Shown: piece after piece, positions 39,005 to 47,641 of the stretch
How positions within the stretch are numbered: the first letter of the stretch is position 1
Layout of the letters: every line of letters begins with the position of its first letter
DNA from: Streptomyces sp. NBC_01288
GTDB taxonomy: Bacteria > Actinomycetota > Actinomycetes > Streptomycetales > Streptomycetaceae
DNA length: 64,000 nt
Direction of reading: 5' to 3'
NCBI RefSeq assembly: GCF_035982055.1
Contig: NZ_CP108427.1
Location: forward strand, 8,183,001-8,247,000
Notes under the pieces: model-generated
Told to the model about the DNA's origin: nothing
Seen by the model: the letters and a program-made list of their open reading frames with translations, nothing else
Databases searched by the model: none
Position numbers and translations under genes: made by a program

Positions 39005-41365
39005 ATGTCCACCAACTCTCCCGAGGACCGACCCGAGCGCGAGGAGCGGCGACGGGACAGTGGTGACCGCGGCGACCGTGGCGGGTACCGCGGAGGCCCG
39101 AGCCGTAGCAACGACCGAGGAAACGACCGCGGCGGCAGCAGCGGTGATCGCGGTGGCTACGGCCGTCGCGATGACAACCGTGGTGGTGCCCCTCGCCGCG
39201 ACGACCGTGGCAGCGGCGGTCCCGGCAGCGGTGGCGGTGGCGATCGCGGCGGTTTCCGTGGCCGTGACGACCGTTCCGCCGGCCCGCGTCGGGATGACCG
39301 TCCTGCGGGTCCGCGCCGTGACGACCGTCCGGCCGGTCCCCGTCGCGATGACCGTGGCGGCGAGCGCGGAGGACGTCCCGGTGGTTTCCGTCGGGACGAC
39401 AACCGTGGTGAGCGGCCCGCGTTCCGCCGTGACGACCGCAGCGACAACCGTGGTGGCGAGCGTCGCGACGACAACCGTGGTGGTGGTGATCGCGGTGGTT
39501 TCCGTCGCGATGACAGCCGTGGCGAGCGTCCGCCGTTCCGGCGTGACGACAACCGCGGTGGCGGTGGCGGTTTCCGGCGCGACGACAATCGCGGTGAGCG
39601 GCCTCCGTTCCGGCGTGACGACCGCAGCGACAACCGGGGCGAGCGTCCTGCCTTCCGGCGTGACGACGACCGTGGTGACCGTGGCAGCTACCCCCGCCGT
39701 GACGACCGTCGCGATGACCGCCGTAGCGACAGCCGTGGCAGTGACGATCGCGGTGGCTACCGCGGCCGTGACGACCGTTCCGCGGCTCCGCGTCGTGACG
39801 ACCGGCCCGCCGGCCCCCGTCGCGATGACCGCGGCGGCGAGCGTCCGGCCTTCCGTCGGGATGACAGCCGTGGTGAGCGTCCGCCGTTCCGGCGTGATGA
39901 CCGTAGGGATGACCGCCGTGACGGTGACCGTCCCGCTTTCAGGCGTGATGACGACCGTGGTGACCGTGGCAGCTACCCCCGCCGTGACGACCGTCCGTCC
40001 GGGCCGCGTCGTGATGACCGGGGTGGGGATCGTCCGGCCTTCCGTCGGGATGACAGCCGTGGTGAGCGGCCTCCGTTCCGGCGTGACGACCGCAGCGACA
40101 ACCGGGGCGAGCGTCCTGCCTTCCGGCGTGACGACGACCGCGGTGACCGTGGCGGTTTCCGTGGGCGTGACGACCGTTCGGCGGCGCCTCGTCGTGATGA
40201 CCGGCCCTCCGGTCCCCGTCGGGATGACCGTCCCGCCGGTCCGCGCCGTGACGACCGTCCGTCCGGTCCCCGTCGCGATGACCGCGGTGGAGACCGCGGA
40301 GGGTTCCGTCGGGACGACAGCCGTGGTGAGCGACCGGCGTTCCGGCGGGACGACCGCCGCGATGACCGGCGTGACGACCGTCGGGGCGATGACCGCCGCG
40401 GTGGCGGCAGCCGGTTCCGTGACGAGCGGGAGCGTGACCGTGAGCCGATCAAGCGGCTGCCGATCCCCGAGGACGTCACGGGCGAGGAGATCGACAAGGA
40501 CGTACGGCAGGAGCTGATGAGTCTGCCGAAGGGGCTCGCGGAGGACGTCTCGAAGAACCTGGTGATGGTCGCCCGGCTCATCGACGAGGACCCCGAGGGT
40601 GCCTATGCCTACTCGAAGATCGCCCTGCGTCTGGCGTCGCGTGTCGCCGCCGTACGTGAGGCGGCCGGGTTCGCCGCGTACGCGAACCAGAAGTACAGCG
40701 AGGCGCTGGCCGAGTTCCGGGCCGCGCGGCGGATGACCGGCAGCGTGGACCTGTGGCCCGTGATGGCCGACTGTGAGCGTGGGCTCGGGCGGCCCGAGAA
40801 GGCGCTGGAGATGGCCGGCGCCGCCGAGGTGCACAAGCTCGACAAGGCCGGGCAGGTCGAGATGCGGCTCGTCGCGGCCGGCGCCCGGCGTGACATGGAC
40901 CAGCTCGACGCGGCCATCGTCACGTTGCAGAGCCCGGAGCTGGCCTCGAACACCGTGCAGCCGTGGACCGCGCGCCTGCGGTACGCCTACGCCGACGCCC
41001 TGCTCGCCGCCGGGCGTGAGGGCGAGGCGCGTGAGTGGTTCGCCAAGGCCGTGGAGTCCGACAAGGACGGCAGCACGGACGCGTCGGACCGGCTCGCCGA
41101 GATGGACGGTGTCGAGTTCGTCGACGCGTTCGTCGAGGACGAAGACGAGGACGAGAGCGACACCGAGATCGACGCTGAGACTGAGGTCGACGACGAGGTC
41201 GAGCCCCAGGACGACGTCTCCGTAGTCGACGAGTTGGACGACGAGGACGAGGACGACGACATCGAGGACGAGGACGACGACGAGGTCGAAGCCGCGGCCG
41301 AGACCGAGAAGGACGTCGTCAAGGAAGATGTCCTTCTTAAAGAAGAAGACGACGACAAGAACTGA
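39005..41365 (+). CDS. Arg/Asp-repeat TPR protein with acidic tail
   Basis: A 786-residue protein of three parts. Residues 1-477 are a disordered repeat made of Arg-Asp-Asp-Arg, Arg-Gly-Gly and Pro-rich blocks (FRRDD, GERPAF, GPRRDDR units). Residues 478-702 are helical TPR-like repeats beginning EPIKRLPIPEDVTG. Residues 703-786 are a Glu/Asp tail. The ATG at 39005 follows AGGAGTCACCG. It is the first gene after the rrn terminator. Related genes in Streptomyces are annotated as TPR proteins. The charged repeat suggests RNA binding and perhaps condensate formation, which is inference. Confidence 0.9.
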   Translation: MSTNSPEDRPEREERRRDSGDRGDRGGYRGGPSRSNDRGNDRGGSSGDRGGYGRRDDNRGGAPRRDDRGSGGPGSGGGGDRGGFRGRDDRSAGPRRDDRPAGPRRDDRPAGPRRDDRGGERGGRPGGFRRDDNRGERPAFRRDDRSDNRGGERRDDNRGGGDRGGFRRDDSRGERPPFRRDDNRGGGGGFRRDDNRGERPPFRRDDRSDNRGERPAFRRDDDRGDRGSYPRRDDRRDDRRSDSRGSDDRGGYRGRDDRSAAPRRDDRPAGPRRDDRGGERPAFRRDDSRGERPPFRRDDRRDDRRDGDRPAFRRDDDRGDRGSYPRRDDRPSGPRRDDRGGDRPAFRRDDSRGERPPFRRDDRSDNRGERPAFRRDDDRGDRGGFRGRDDRSAAPRRDDRPSGPRRDDRPAGPRRDDRPSGPRRDDRGGDRGGFRRDDSRGERPAFRRDDRRDDRRDDRRGDDRRGGGSRFRDERERDREPIKRLPIPEDVTGEEIDKDVRQELMSLPKGLAEDVSKNLVMVARLIDEDPEGAYAYSKIALRLASRVAAVREAAGFAAYANQKYSEALAEFRAARRMTGSVDLWPVMADCERGLGRPEKALEMAGAAEVHKLDKAGQVEMRLVAAGARRDMDQLDAAIVTLQSPELASNTVQPWTARLRYAYADALLAAGREGEAREWFAKAVESDKDGSTDASDRLAEMDGVEFVDAFVEDEDEDESDTEIDAETEVDDEVEPQDDVSVVDELDDEDEDDDIEDEDDDEVEAAAETEKDVVKEDVLLKEEDDDKN

Positions 41366-41383
41366 CCTGCGTCAGTGAAGTGA

Positions 41384-41421
41384 AAAGGGCGGGACCCCGG
41401 CACCTGGGGTTCCGCCCTTTC
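41384..41421. terminator. Bidirectional terminator between TPR and DUF1015 genes
   Basis: A GC-rich stem with one mismatch (AAAGGGCGGGACCCC with GGGGTTCCGCCCTTT) between two convergent genes. T-residues follow on the plus strand. Confidence 0.85.
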
Positions 41422-41447
41422 GCGGTTCCGGTGTCGACGGCCGCGTC

Positions 41448-42740
41448 TCAGACGTCCAGCGCGCGCAGCACCAGCCCCGAGGCCGGTTTCGGGCCGAAGG
41501 ACGTCGACTTGCGGGGCATCGTGACGCCCTGGCGGGCCAGGTCGCGTACGACCTCCTCGCGGACGGGGTGCATCAACACGGCCGTACCGCCGTCGCGTTC
41601 GGCCTTGCGGACCGTGGCGGCGGTGTCGTGGATGTAGGCGATGCGGGTCGGGTCGTCCTCGGGGATGAGCCAGACGTGGTCCAGGAGAGTGGCGTGCAGG
41701 ACCGTCGCGTCCAGGGTGCGCCAGGCCGTGGGGCGGTCGGCCGGGATCGTACGGGCCAGGAGGTCCGGGTCCGGGTGGTCGACCAGGTGGAAGGCGCCGT
41801 CGCCGGCGAGGAGGAAGGCGTTGCCCGCGCAGGCCGCGTCGGCGAGGACCTCCAGGGCCTCCGGGAGGGGCACGTCAAGGTGTTGTACGCGGAACAGGCC
41901 GTCCAGGGCGGCGAGGGCGTCGGACACCGGGACGCCGTGCAGGAGGCGGTGGATCGCGCGGACGCGGAGCGGGTAGCGAGCCGTGTCGACGAGGAGGACC
42001 AGGCCGAAGTCCCAGGGACTGGGGGAGGGATGCTCCGCGCGTAGACGTCGATAGGTCGCCCAGCGGTGATGGCCGTCGGCGATCAGGGCCTGGTGGTGGG
42101 CGAGGTCCGTCTGGATGCGGGCCAGGTCCGTGGGGTCGGTGACCGACCACAGGCGGTGGCTGTAGCCGTCCTCTGTAGTCGTCGACAGGAGGGCGGGGGC
42201 CTCGGCGATGCGCTCGACCACCGTCGTCGTGTCGGCCGGTGAGCCGTTGCCGCGGTACGTCAGGAGCAGGGGTTCGAGGTTCGCGGAGGTGGCGCGCATG
42301 AGGGCCGCGCGGTCCGCGACCACATGCGGCATGACGTCCTCGTGGGGCAGGACCACACCCTCCGACGGGTCCGACAGGCGCAGGGCGCCGATGACGCCGC
42401 GCTGCAACAGGCCGCTGCCGTCGCGCTGTTCGTAGACGTACAGGCCGGGCTCGGGGTCGGTGGTGAGGACTCCCTCGGAGAGCCAGCGGCGCAGGGTGTC
42501 GGCGGCCTGCTCGTTGCGGGCGCTCGGGGTGACGGCCTGCGGGAGGATCAGCCGGACGATGTTGTGCGGGTCGGCGTCCTGGAGGTGGTGCAGGCCGTCG
42601 GGGCGTACGACCACGTCGTACGGTGGGGACGTCACGGCGGCCAGGCTGCCGACCAGGTCGGGATCGTAGCGAAGGCCTCGGAACGGGGTGAGTTCCAGGC
42701 CTCGGCGCTCCGTTGCTTCCGAGTGACCTGCGGTGTTCAT
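41448..42740 (-). CDS. DUF1015 family protein
   Basis: A 430-residue protein of the DUF1015 family, a conserved bacterial protein sometimes associated with sugar or inositol phosphate metabolism. Family segments include FRGLRYDP, SPPYDVV, ADPHNIVRL, the central IADGHHRWATYRRLR motif and a C-terminal GTAVLMHP. The role is unproven. The start at 42740 is divergent from the HAD phosphatase gene, with a 72-bp gap that must hold both promoters. Confidence 0.9.
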   Translation of the reverse strand: MNTAGHSEATERRGLELTPFRGLRYDPDLVGSLAAVTSPPYDVVVRPDGLHHLQDADPHNIVRLILPQAVTPSARNEQAADTLRRWLSEGVLTTDPEPGLYVYEQRDGSGLLQRGVIGALRLSDPSEGVVLPHEDVMPHVVADRAALMRATSANLEPLLLTYRGNGSPADTTTVVERIAEAPALLSTTTEDGYSHRLWSVTDPTDLARIQTDLAHHQALIADGHHRWATYRRLRAEHPSPSPWDFGLVLLVDTARYPLRVRAIHRLLHGVPVSDALAALDGLFRVQHLDVPLPEALEVLADAACAGNAFLLAGDGAFHLVDHPDPDLLARTIPADRPTAWRTLDATVLHATLLDHVWLIPEDDPTRIAYIHDTAATVRKAERDGGTAVLMHPVREEVVRDLARQGVTMPRKSTSFGPKPASGLVLRALDV

Positions 42741-42812
42741 CCCGGCATCGTACGTGTGTCAGTGGCATGCGGGATGATCGGGTGAAAGCGATCGAACGAG
42801 GAGCGATGTGGA

Positions 42813-43841
42813 ATGAGCCAGAGCGTCAGGACGAGCCCCGACGGCAGTGCCCGGGCCCTGAGCGAGGCGTACGACACGGCGCTGCTCGACCTCGACGGGG
42901 TGGTGTACGCGGGGGGCAACGCGATCGCCCACGCGGTCGACTCGCTCGCCACCGCCCGCGCGGGCGGCATGCGGCTCGCCTATGTCACCAACAACGCGCT
43001 GCGGACGCCGGACGCGGTGGCCGAGCATCTCACCGAGTTGGGGATACCGACCGGGGCCGACGACGTCATCACCTCCGCGCAGGCCGTCGCCCGGCTGATC
43101 AGCGAGCAGGTGCCGGCGGGTTCGCGCGTGCTGGTGATCGGCGGGGAGGGGCTGCGGGTCGCGCTGCGCGAGCGCGGTCTTGAGCCCGTCGACTCGGCGG
43201 ACGACGAGCCGGTCGCGGTCGTGCAGGGTTACGGCGGCCCCGACCTGGCCTGGGGGCGCTTCGCGGAGGCCTGTTACGCCATCGCGCGCGGGGTGCCGTG
43301 GTTCGCGTCCAACACCGACCTGACGATCCCGAGCGCGCGCGGCATCGCGCCGGGCAATGGCGCGGCGGTGGAGGTCGTACGGATAGCGACCGGGGCCGAG
43401 CCGCAGGTGGCGGGCAAGCCGTTGCCGCCGATGCACAAGGAGACGATCCTGCGCACGGGCGCCGAGCGGCCGTTGGTCGTAGGGGACCGGCTGGACACGG
43501 ACATCGAGGGGGCGTTCAACGGGGATGTCGACTCGCTGCTCGTCCTGACCGGCGTGACCGACGGCGCGCAGCTCCTCGCCGCGCCGCCGCAGCACCGGCC
43601 GACGTACGTCGACGCCGATCTGCGGGGCATGCTCACCGCGCAGCCCGAGGTCACCGGGGCGGGAGACGGCTTCCGGTGCGGTGGCTGGACGGCGACGGCG
43701 GGCCGCGACCGACTGGAACTCGACGGTGAGGGCGAGCCCTTGGACGGGCTCCGGGCGCTCTGCGCGGCGGCCTGGACGGCGGCGGGCGACGGCTCCTGCG
43801 CGCTGGACGGGGAGAAGGCGCTGGCGCGACTGGGGTTGTGA
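42813..43841 (+). CDS. HAD-IIA family phosphatase (NagD-like)
   Basis: A 342-residue HAD hydrolase. Motif I is DLDGVVYAG with nucleophile Asp26 and acid Asp28. Motif II is in VTNNA, the Lys of motif III is in PMHKET and motif IV is VVGDRLDTDIEGA. The IIA cap type suits NagD or phosphoglycolate phosphatases. It is about 80 residues longer than typical NagD: the C-terminal extension (after about residue 265, containing a GCxGWTATAG-like segment) is of unknown function. The substrate is not evident. Confidence 0.9.
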   Translation: MSQSVRTSPDGSARALSEAYDTALLDLDGVVYAGGNAIAHAVDSLATARAGGMRLAYVTNNALRTPDAVAEHLTELGIPTGADDVITSAQAVARLISEQVPAGSRVLVIGGEGLRVALRERGLEPVDSADDEPVAVVQGYGGPDLAWGRFAEACYAIARGVPWFASNTDLTIPSARGIAPGNGAAVEVVRIATGAEPQVAGKPLPPMHKETILRTGAERPLVVGDRLDTDIEGAFNGDVDSLLVLTGVTDGAQLLAAPPQHRPTYVDADLRGMLTAQPEVTGAGDGFRCGGWTATAGRDRLELDGEGEPLDGLRALCAAAWTAAGDGSCALDGEKALARLGL

Positions 43842-43891
43842 GGCGCCGCTCATCGCAAGGGGGTGGCGGGACTCGGCCTTCGGCTCGGGTG

Positions 43892-43910
43892 CGAGGGTAG
43901 GCTAACCTAA
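43892..43910. promoter_or_regulatory. Iron box (DmdR1/IdeR binding site)
   Basis: CGAGGGTAGGCTAACCTAA matches 16 of 19 positions of the TTAGGTTAGGCTAACCTAA consensus. It ends 4 bp before the first permease GTG start, so DmdR-Fe would repress the operon when iron is plentiful. Confidence 0.85.
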
Positions 43911-43914
43911 CCAC

Positions 43915-44958
43915 GTGTTGGTCGACAGTCCCCCAGAACAGCGCGCGGAGACCGCCCCCGCGCCCCCAACCCGCCGGGCGATACGTGTCCTTGGGCTCTT
44001 CGCCTCCGTGGCGCTCCTGGTCCTCGTGGCCCTGGCGAGCATCGCGATCGGCGCGAAATCGCTGCCGTTGGGGGATGTGTGGCACGGCCTGTTCCATGAC
44101 TCGGGGACGTACGCGGACGTCGTGGTCGGCGACCGGATATCCCGTACGGTCCTCGGGCTGCTCGCCGGTGCCGCGCTCGGCCTCTCCGGCGCCGTCCTCC
44201 AGGCGCTCACCCGCAACCCCCTCGCGGACCCCGGTCTGCTCGGTATCAACGCCGGCGCCTCGGCCGCGGTCGTCACCGCGATCACCTACTTCGGTGTCAC
44301 CTCGCTGAGCGGCTACGTCTGGTTCGCCTTCGCGGGCGCGGCCGTGGTCGGCGCGCTGGTCTGGTTCCTGGGCGGCAGCCGGGGTGCCACACCCGTGCGC
44401 CTCGCCCTCGCCGGCACCGCGATCAGTGCCGCGCTCTACGGCTATCTCCAGGCCGTCATGATCATGGACGACGCGGCGCTCTCCAAGATGCGCTTCTGGA
44501 CGGTCGGTTCACTGGCCTCGGCCAGCGGCTCGACGATCACGCAGGTCGCCCCGTTCTTCGCGGTCGGCACGGTGACCTCCCTGCTGCTCGCCCGGCCGCT
44601 CAACGCGGTCGCGATGGGCGACGACACCGCCCGCGCCCTCGGCGCCAACCTCAACCGGACCCGCGCGCTCGCCATGCTCTCCGCGACCGTGCTGTGCGGC
44701 GCGGCGACGGCCGCCTGCGGCCCGATCGTGTTCGTCGGCCTGATGGTGCCGCACGTGGTGCGCTCCTTCACCGGCCCCGACCTGCGCTGGATCCTGCCGT
44801 ACGCCACGATCCTGTCGCCCGTGCTGCTGCTCGGCGCGGATGTCCTGGGCCGGTTGATCGCGCGGCCCGCGGAGCTTCAGGTCGGCATCGTCACCGCGGT
44901 CATCGGCGGTCCGGTCTTCATCTATCTCGTGCGGCGCCGAAGGACGACTCAGCTGTGA
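43915..44958 (+). CDS. Iron-siderophore ABC transporter permease (FecCD family), first subunit
   Basis: A 347-residue integral membrane protein with about ten helices, including the AGAALGLSGAVLQALTRNPLADPGLLGINAGA segment (residues 82-115) that is the hallmark of FecCD permeases, and the TAACGPIVFVGLMVPH region near the C-terminus. It imports ferric siderophores with the two following genes. The GTG at 43915 follows the iron box directly and has no Shine-Dalgarno sequence, so it may be translated leaderless. It overlaps the next gene by 4 bp. No substrate-binding lipoprotein gene is nearby. Confidence 0.93.
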   Translation: MLVDSPPEQRAETAPAPPTRRAIRVLGLFASVALLVLVALASIAIGAKSLPLGDVWHGLFHDSGTYADVVVGDRISRTVLGLLAGAALGLSGAVLQALTRNPLADPGLLGINAGASAAVVTAITYFGVTSLSGYVWFAFAGAAVVGALVWFLGGSRGATPVRLALAGTAISAALYGYLQAVMIMDDAALSKMRFWTVGSLASASGSTITQVAPFFAVGTVTSLLLARPLNAVAMGDDTARALGANLNRTRALAMLSATVLCGAATAACGPIVFVGLMVPHVVRSFTGPDLRWILPYATILSPVLLLGADVLGRLIARPAELQVGIVTAVIGGPVFIYLVRRRRTTQL

Positions 44959-46049
44959 ATCCCTCTTCTACGACGGCGCAGGACGGCCCGGCCGTGGAGG
45001 TGACGCCGACCCGGGCGCTCCGTACGCGGGCTGTCCGGACCGGTGGCCTCTCCGTCCGCCTCGACCTCCGCGCCTTCACGGTCGTCCTCCTTCTCCTGGC
45101 CTGCGCGCTCGCCGCGAGTGTGGTGCTGATCGGCACCGGGGACTTCCCGATCTCGGCCGGTGACGTGCTCAAGACGCTGTTCGGGGGCGGTGACGCGGGT
45201 CAGGAGTTCATCGTCAACGAACTGCGGCTGCCGCGCGTGCTCGTCGGCCTCCTTGTCGGTGCCTCGCTCGGGCTCGGCGGTGCGCTGTTCCAGTCCATCT
45301 CCCGTAATCCGCTGGGGAGTCCGGACGTGCTCGGCCTCTCGCAGGGGTCGACGGCCGGGGCGCTCGTCGTCATCGTGCTGTTCTCCGGCAGCGCGACCGC
45401 CGTCACCCTCGGGGCGCTCGTCGGCGGTCTGGTCACCGGGGTCGCGATCTATCTGCTCGCCTGGAAGCAGGGGGTGCACGGCTACCGGCTCGTCCTGGTC
45501 GGCATCGGCGTCTCCGCCGTCGTCACCGCGGTCAACGGCTATCTGCTCACCAAGGCCGACCTCGTCGACGCGGCCCGCGCGGTCGTGTGGATGACCGGTT
45601 CCCTCAACGGCCGTGACTGGACCCAGGTCTGGCCGCTCCTCGCGCTGTGCGCCGTACTCCTGCCGCTCGTCCTCGCCAATGCGCGCGGGCTGCGGATGAT
45701 GGAGATGGGCGACGACGTGTCGTACGCCCTCGGGGTGCGCGTCGAGCGCGTACGGCTGCTGCTGATGGTGGCCGCCGTGCTGCTCACCTCGGCCGCGACC
45801 GCCGCCGCCGGACCCGTCGGCTTCGTGGCGCTTACGGCGCCGCAGCTCGCCCGGCGCCTGACCCGCTCGCCGGGGCCGAACCTGATGCCCTCGCTGTGCA
45901 TGGGCGCCACCCTGCTGGTCACCGCCGACTGGGCGTCCCAACGGGCGTTCGGCGCCGACCAGTTGCCCGTGGGCGTGGTCACCGGAGTCCTCGGCGGGGT
46001 CTACCTGCTCTGGCTCCTGGTCACCGAGCGCAAGGCGGGCCGGATATGA
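44955..46049 (+). CDS. Iron-siderophore ABC transporter permease (FecCD family), second subunit
   Basis: A 364-residue permease paralogous to its neighbour. It has an N-terminal cytosolic segment of about 40 residues and the FecCD hallmark GASLGLGGALFQSISRNPLGSPDVLG (residues 98-123) and GPVGFVALTAPQLARRL. The GTG start overlaps the preceding stop (GTGA), and its own stop overlaps an ATG, so translation is coupled. FecC and FecD type subunits form a heterodimer. Together with the iron box, this gives a siderophore uptake operon. Confidence 0.93.
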   Translation: MNPSSTTAQDGPAVEVTPTRALRTRAVRTGGLSVRLDLRAFTVVLLLLACALAASVVLIGTGDFPISAGDVLKTLFGGGDAGQEFIVNELRLPRVLVGLLVGASLGLGGALFQSISRNPLGSPDVLGLSQGSTAGALVVIVLFSGSATAVTLGALVGGLVTGVAIYLLAWKQGVHGYRLVLVGIGVSAVVTAVNGYLLTKADLVDAARAVVWMTGSLNGRDWTQVWPLLALCAVLLPLVLANARGLRMMEMGDDVSYALGVRVERVRLLLMVAAVLLTSAATAAAGPVGFVALTAPQLARRLTRSPGPNLMPSLCMGATLLVTADWASQRAFGADQLPVGVVTGVLGGVYLLWLLVTERKAGRI

Positions 46050-46105
46050 GCGACCAGAGCAACCAGAGCGGCCTCAGCAGCGGGCTGAACAATCGAAGGA
46101 GCACC

Positions 46106-46936
46106 GTGAACCGCCTGTCCGCCGAGAACGTCACCCTCGCCTACGATCAGCGCGTCATCGCACGCGAGTTGTCGGTGGAGATACCCGACAACTCCTTCAC
46201 GGTGATCGTCGGCCCGAACGCGTGCGGCAAGTCCACGCTGCTCCGGGCGCTGTCGCGGATGCTGAAGCCGACCGACGGCCGGGTGCTGCTCGACGGGCAG
46301 GTCATCCAGTCGATGCCGGCGAAGAAGGTCGCACGCACGCTCGGTCTGCTCCCGCAGTCGTCCATCGCGCCCGACGGGATCACCGTCGGCGACCTCGTGG
46401 GCCGCGGCCGGTACCCGCACCAGGGCATCCTGCGCCAGTGGTCCACCGAGGACGAGCGGGTCGTACAGGAGTCGATGGCGCAGACCGGAGTCGCCGAGCT
46501 GGCCGATCGCTATGTCGACGAACTCTCCGGCGGGCAGCGGCAGCGCGTGTGGATCGCGATGGCGCTGGCCCAGCAGACGCCCCTGCTGCTGCTCGACGAG
46601 CCGACCACCTACCTGGACATCCAGCATCAGATCGACGTCCTCGACCTGTGCGCCGAGCTGCACGAGGAGCAGGGCCGCACGCTGGTCGCGGTGCTGCACG
46701 ACCTCAACCACGCGGCCCGGTACGCCACCCACCTCATCGCGCTGCGGGAGGGCGCGGTGATCGCACAGGGTGCCCCGGGCGACATCGTCACGGCCGAGCT
46801 GGTCGAGGAGGTCTTCGGGCTGCGCTGCCAGGTCATCGACGACCCGGAGACGGGGACGCCGCTGGTGGTGCCGGCGGCGCGGAAGGCACGCGCGCGTACT
46901 CACCTCGACAAAGTCGCCGCTACAGAAGCTTCCTGA
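46106..46936 (+). CDS. Iron-siderophore ABC transporter ATP-binding protein
   Basis: A 276-residue ATPase of the FepC/FhuC branch. Walker A is GPNACGKST at 36-44, the signature is LSGGQRQRVWIAMALAQ and Walker B is LLLLDEPTTYLDIQHQ. The GTG at 46106 has AAGGAG 4 bases upstream; an ATG at 46046 overlapping the previous stop would add 20 low-complexity residues. The gene ends two bases before the convergent SCP2 gene's stop. A 19-bp duplication covers this junction. Confidence 0.94.
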   Translation: MNRLSAENVTLAYDQRVIARELSVEIPDNSFTVIVGPNACGKSTLLRALSRMLKPTDGRVLLDGQVIQSMPAKKVARTLGLLPQSSIAPDGITVGDLVGRGRYPHQGILRQWSTEDERVVQESMAQTGVAELADRYVDELSGGQRQRVWIAMALAQQTPLLLLDEPTTYLDIQHQIDVLDLCAELHEEQGRTLVAVLHDLNHAARYATHLIALREGAVIAQGAPGDIVTAELVEEVFGLRCQVIDDPETGTPLVVPAARKARARTHLDKVAATEAS

Positions 46937-46955
46937 AGTTACAGAAGCTTCCTGA
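46921..46955. repeat. Tandem duplication across convergent stop codons
   Basis: TACAGAAGCTTCCTGA at 46921-46936 is repeated exactly at 46940-46955, a 19-bp period. It includes the stop codon of the ABC ATPase and reaches the stop codon of the SCP2 gene. Confidence 0.9.
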
Positions 46956-47286
46956 GGCGGAACAGGTCGAACACGTTGGCCTCCAGCTTCACCCGGCCCG
47001 AGCCCCAGGCCTTCGCGAAGTTCAGGCCGCCGTCGACCATGGCGACCAGGTCGTCGCCCGCCATGGTCAGCCTGATCTGGGCCTTCTCCGCCGGAAGGCC
47101 CTGCACGGTCTCGTCCACCACGATGCGGCCGCCGGTGAGCCGGCCCACGAACGTGACGTCGAGGTCGGTGATCCGACAGCTGACCGAACGGTCCATGGCC
47201 GCGGCGGCGCGGACATTCCCATCGGCCTTCTGCATGTTGTCCGAGAGCTTTTCGAGTGCGACGCGGCACTCCTCGATCGTTGCCAT
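46939..47286 (-). CDS. SCP2 sterol-binding domain protein
   Basis: A 115-residue protein with an SCP2-like fold, including the QIRLTMAGDDLVAMVDGGLNFAKAWGSGRVKLEA region (residues 70-103), where the strand-helix pattern of the lipid-binding pocket lies. Small SCP2 proteins bind hydrophobic ligands such as fatty acids or sterols. Function here is unknown. Its last codons lie within the duplicated sequence, so its C-terminus RLRKLL may differ from relatives. It is convergent with the iron transport operon. Confidence 0.85.
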   Translation of the reverse strand: MATIEECRVALEKLSDNMQKADGNVRAAAAMDRSVSCRITDLDVTFVGRLTGGRIVVDETVQGLPAEKAQIRLTMAGDDLVAMVDGGLNFAKAWGSGRVKLEANVFDLFRLRKLL

Positions 47287-47328
47287 CGTGATCGACGGTA
47301 CCCCAGGCCTTCGGGGTAGCGTCTGGGC

Positions 47329-47634
47329 ATGAGCGACTCATTGCCCGAGGCCGAGGTCGGGGCCGTAGCGGAGGGCCTTCCGCAGGCCGTTCCGGAGGCG
47401 GAGCCCACGTACGACCCCGCCGCCCCCGCGCCCCTGAACGTGGACCGCACGCCGAGCGGCAACGCCGACGTCGACGCCCAGCTCGGGCGGCTGGCCGACA
47501 CCGACCACCTCGCCACGGACGGGCATGTCGAGGTGTACGAGGATGTACACCGGGGGCTGCGCGACGCGCTCACCGCGCTCGACGCCCGCCCGGGACCTCC
47601 GGCGCCCCCTTCACCGTACGACCGCAGGAGCTGA
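47329..47634 (+). CDS. Conserved hypothetical protein
   Basis: A 101-residue acidic, Pro/Ala-rich protein that ends in PPSPYDRRS. The central part (ADVDAQLGRLADTDHLATDG, then HVEVYEDVHRGLRDALTALD) is the only segment with helical character. No known domain. It lies 7 bp before tlyA on the same strand and is probably in the tlyA-nadK-recN transcription unit. The start at 47329 follows TCTGGGC with a weak ribosome site. Confidence 0.65.
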   Translation: MSDSLPEAEVGAVAEGLPQAVPEAEPTYDPAAPAPLNVDRTPSGNADVDAQLGRLADTDHLATDGHVEVYEDVHRGLRDALTALDARPGPPAPPSPYDRRS

Positions 47635-47641
47635 ACCGAAC

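Noticed and set aside
38811..40834. Two long overlapping open frames (about 570 residues on plus, 610 on minus) within the Arg/Asp-repeat gene
   Set aside because: They arise from the repetitive GACGACCG-type codons of the real gene, which keep all frames open. Their translations are only Thr/Val/Ala runs.
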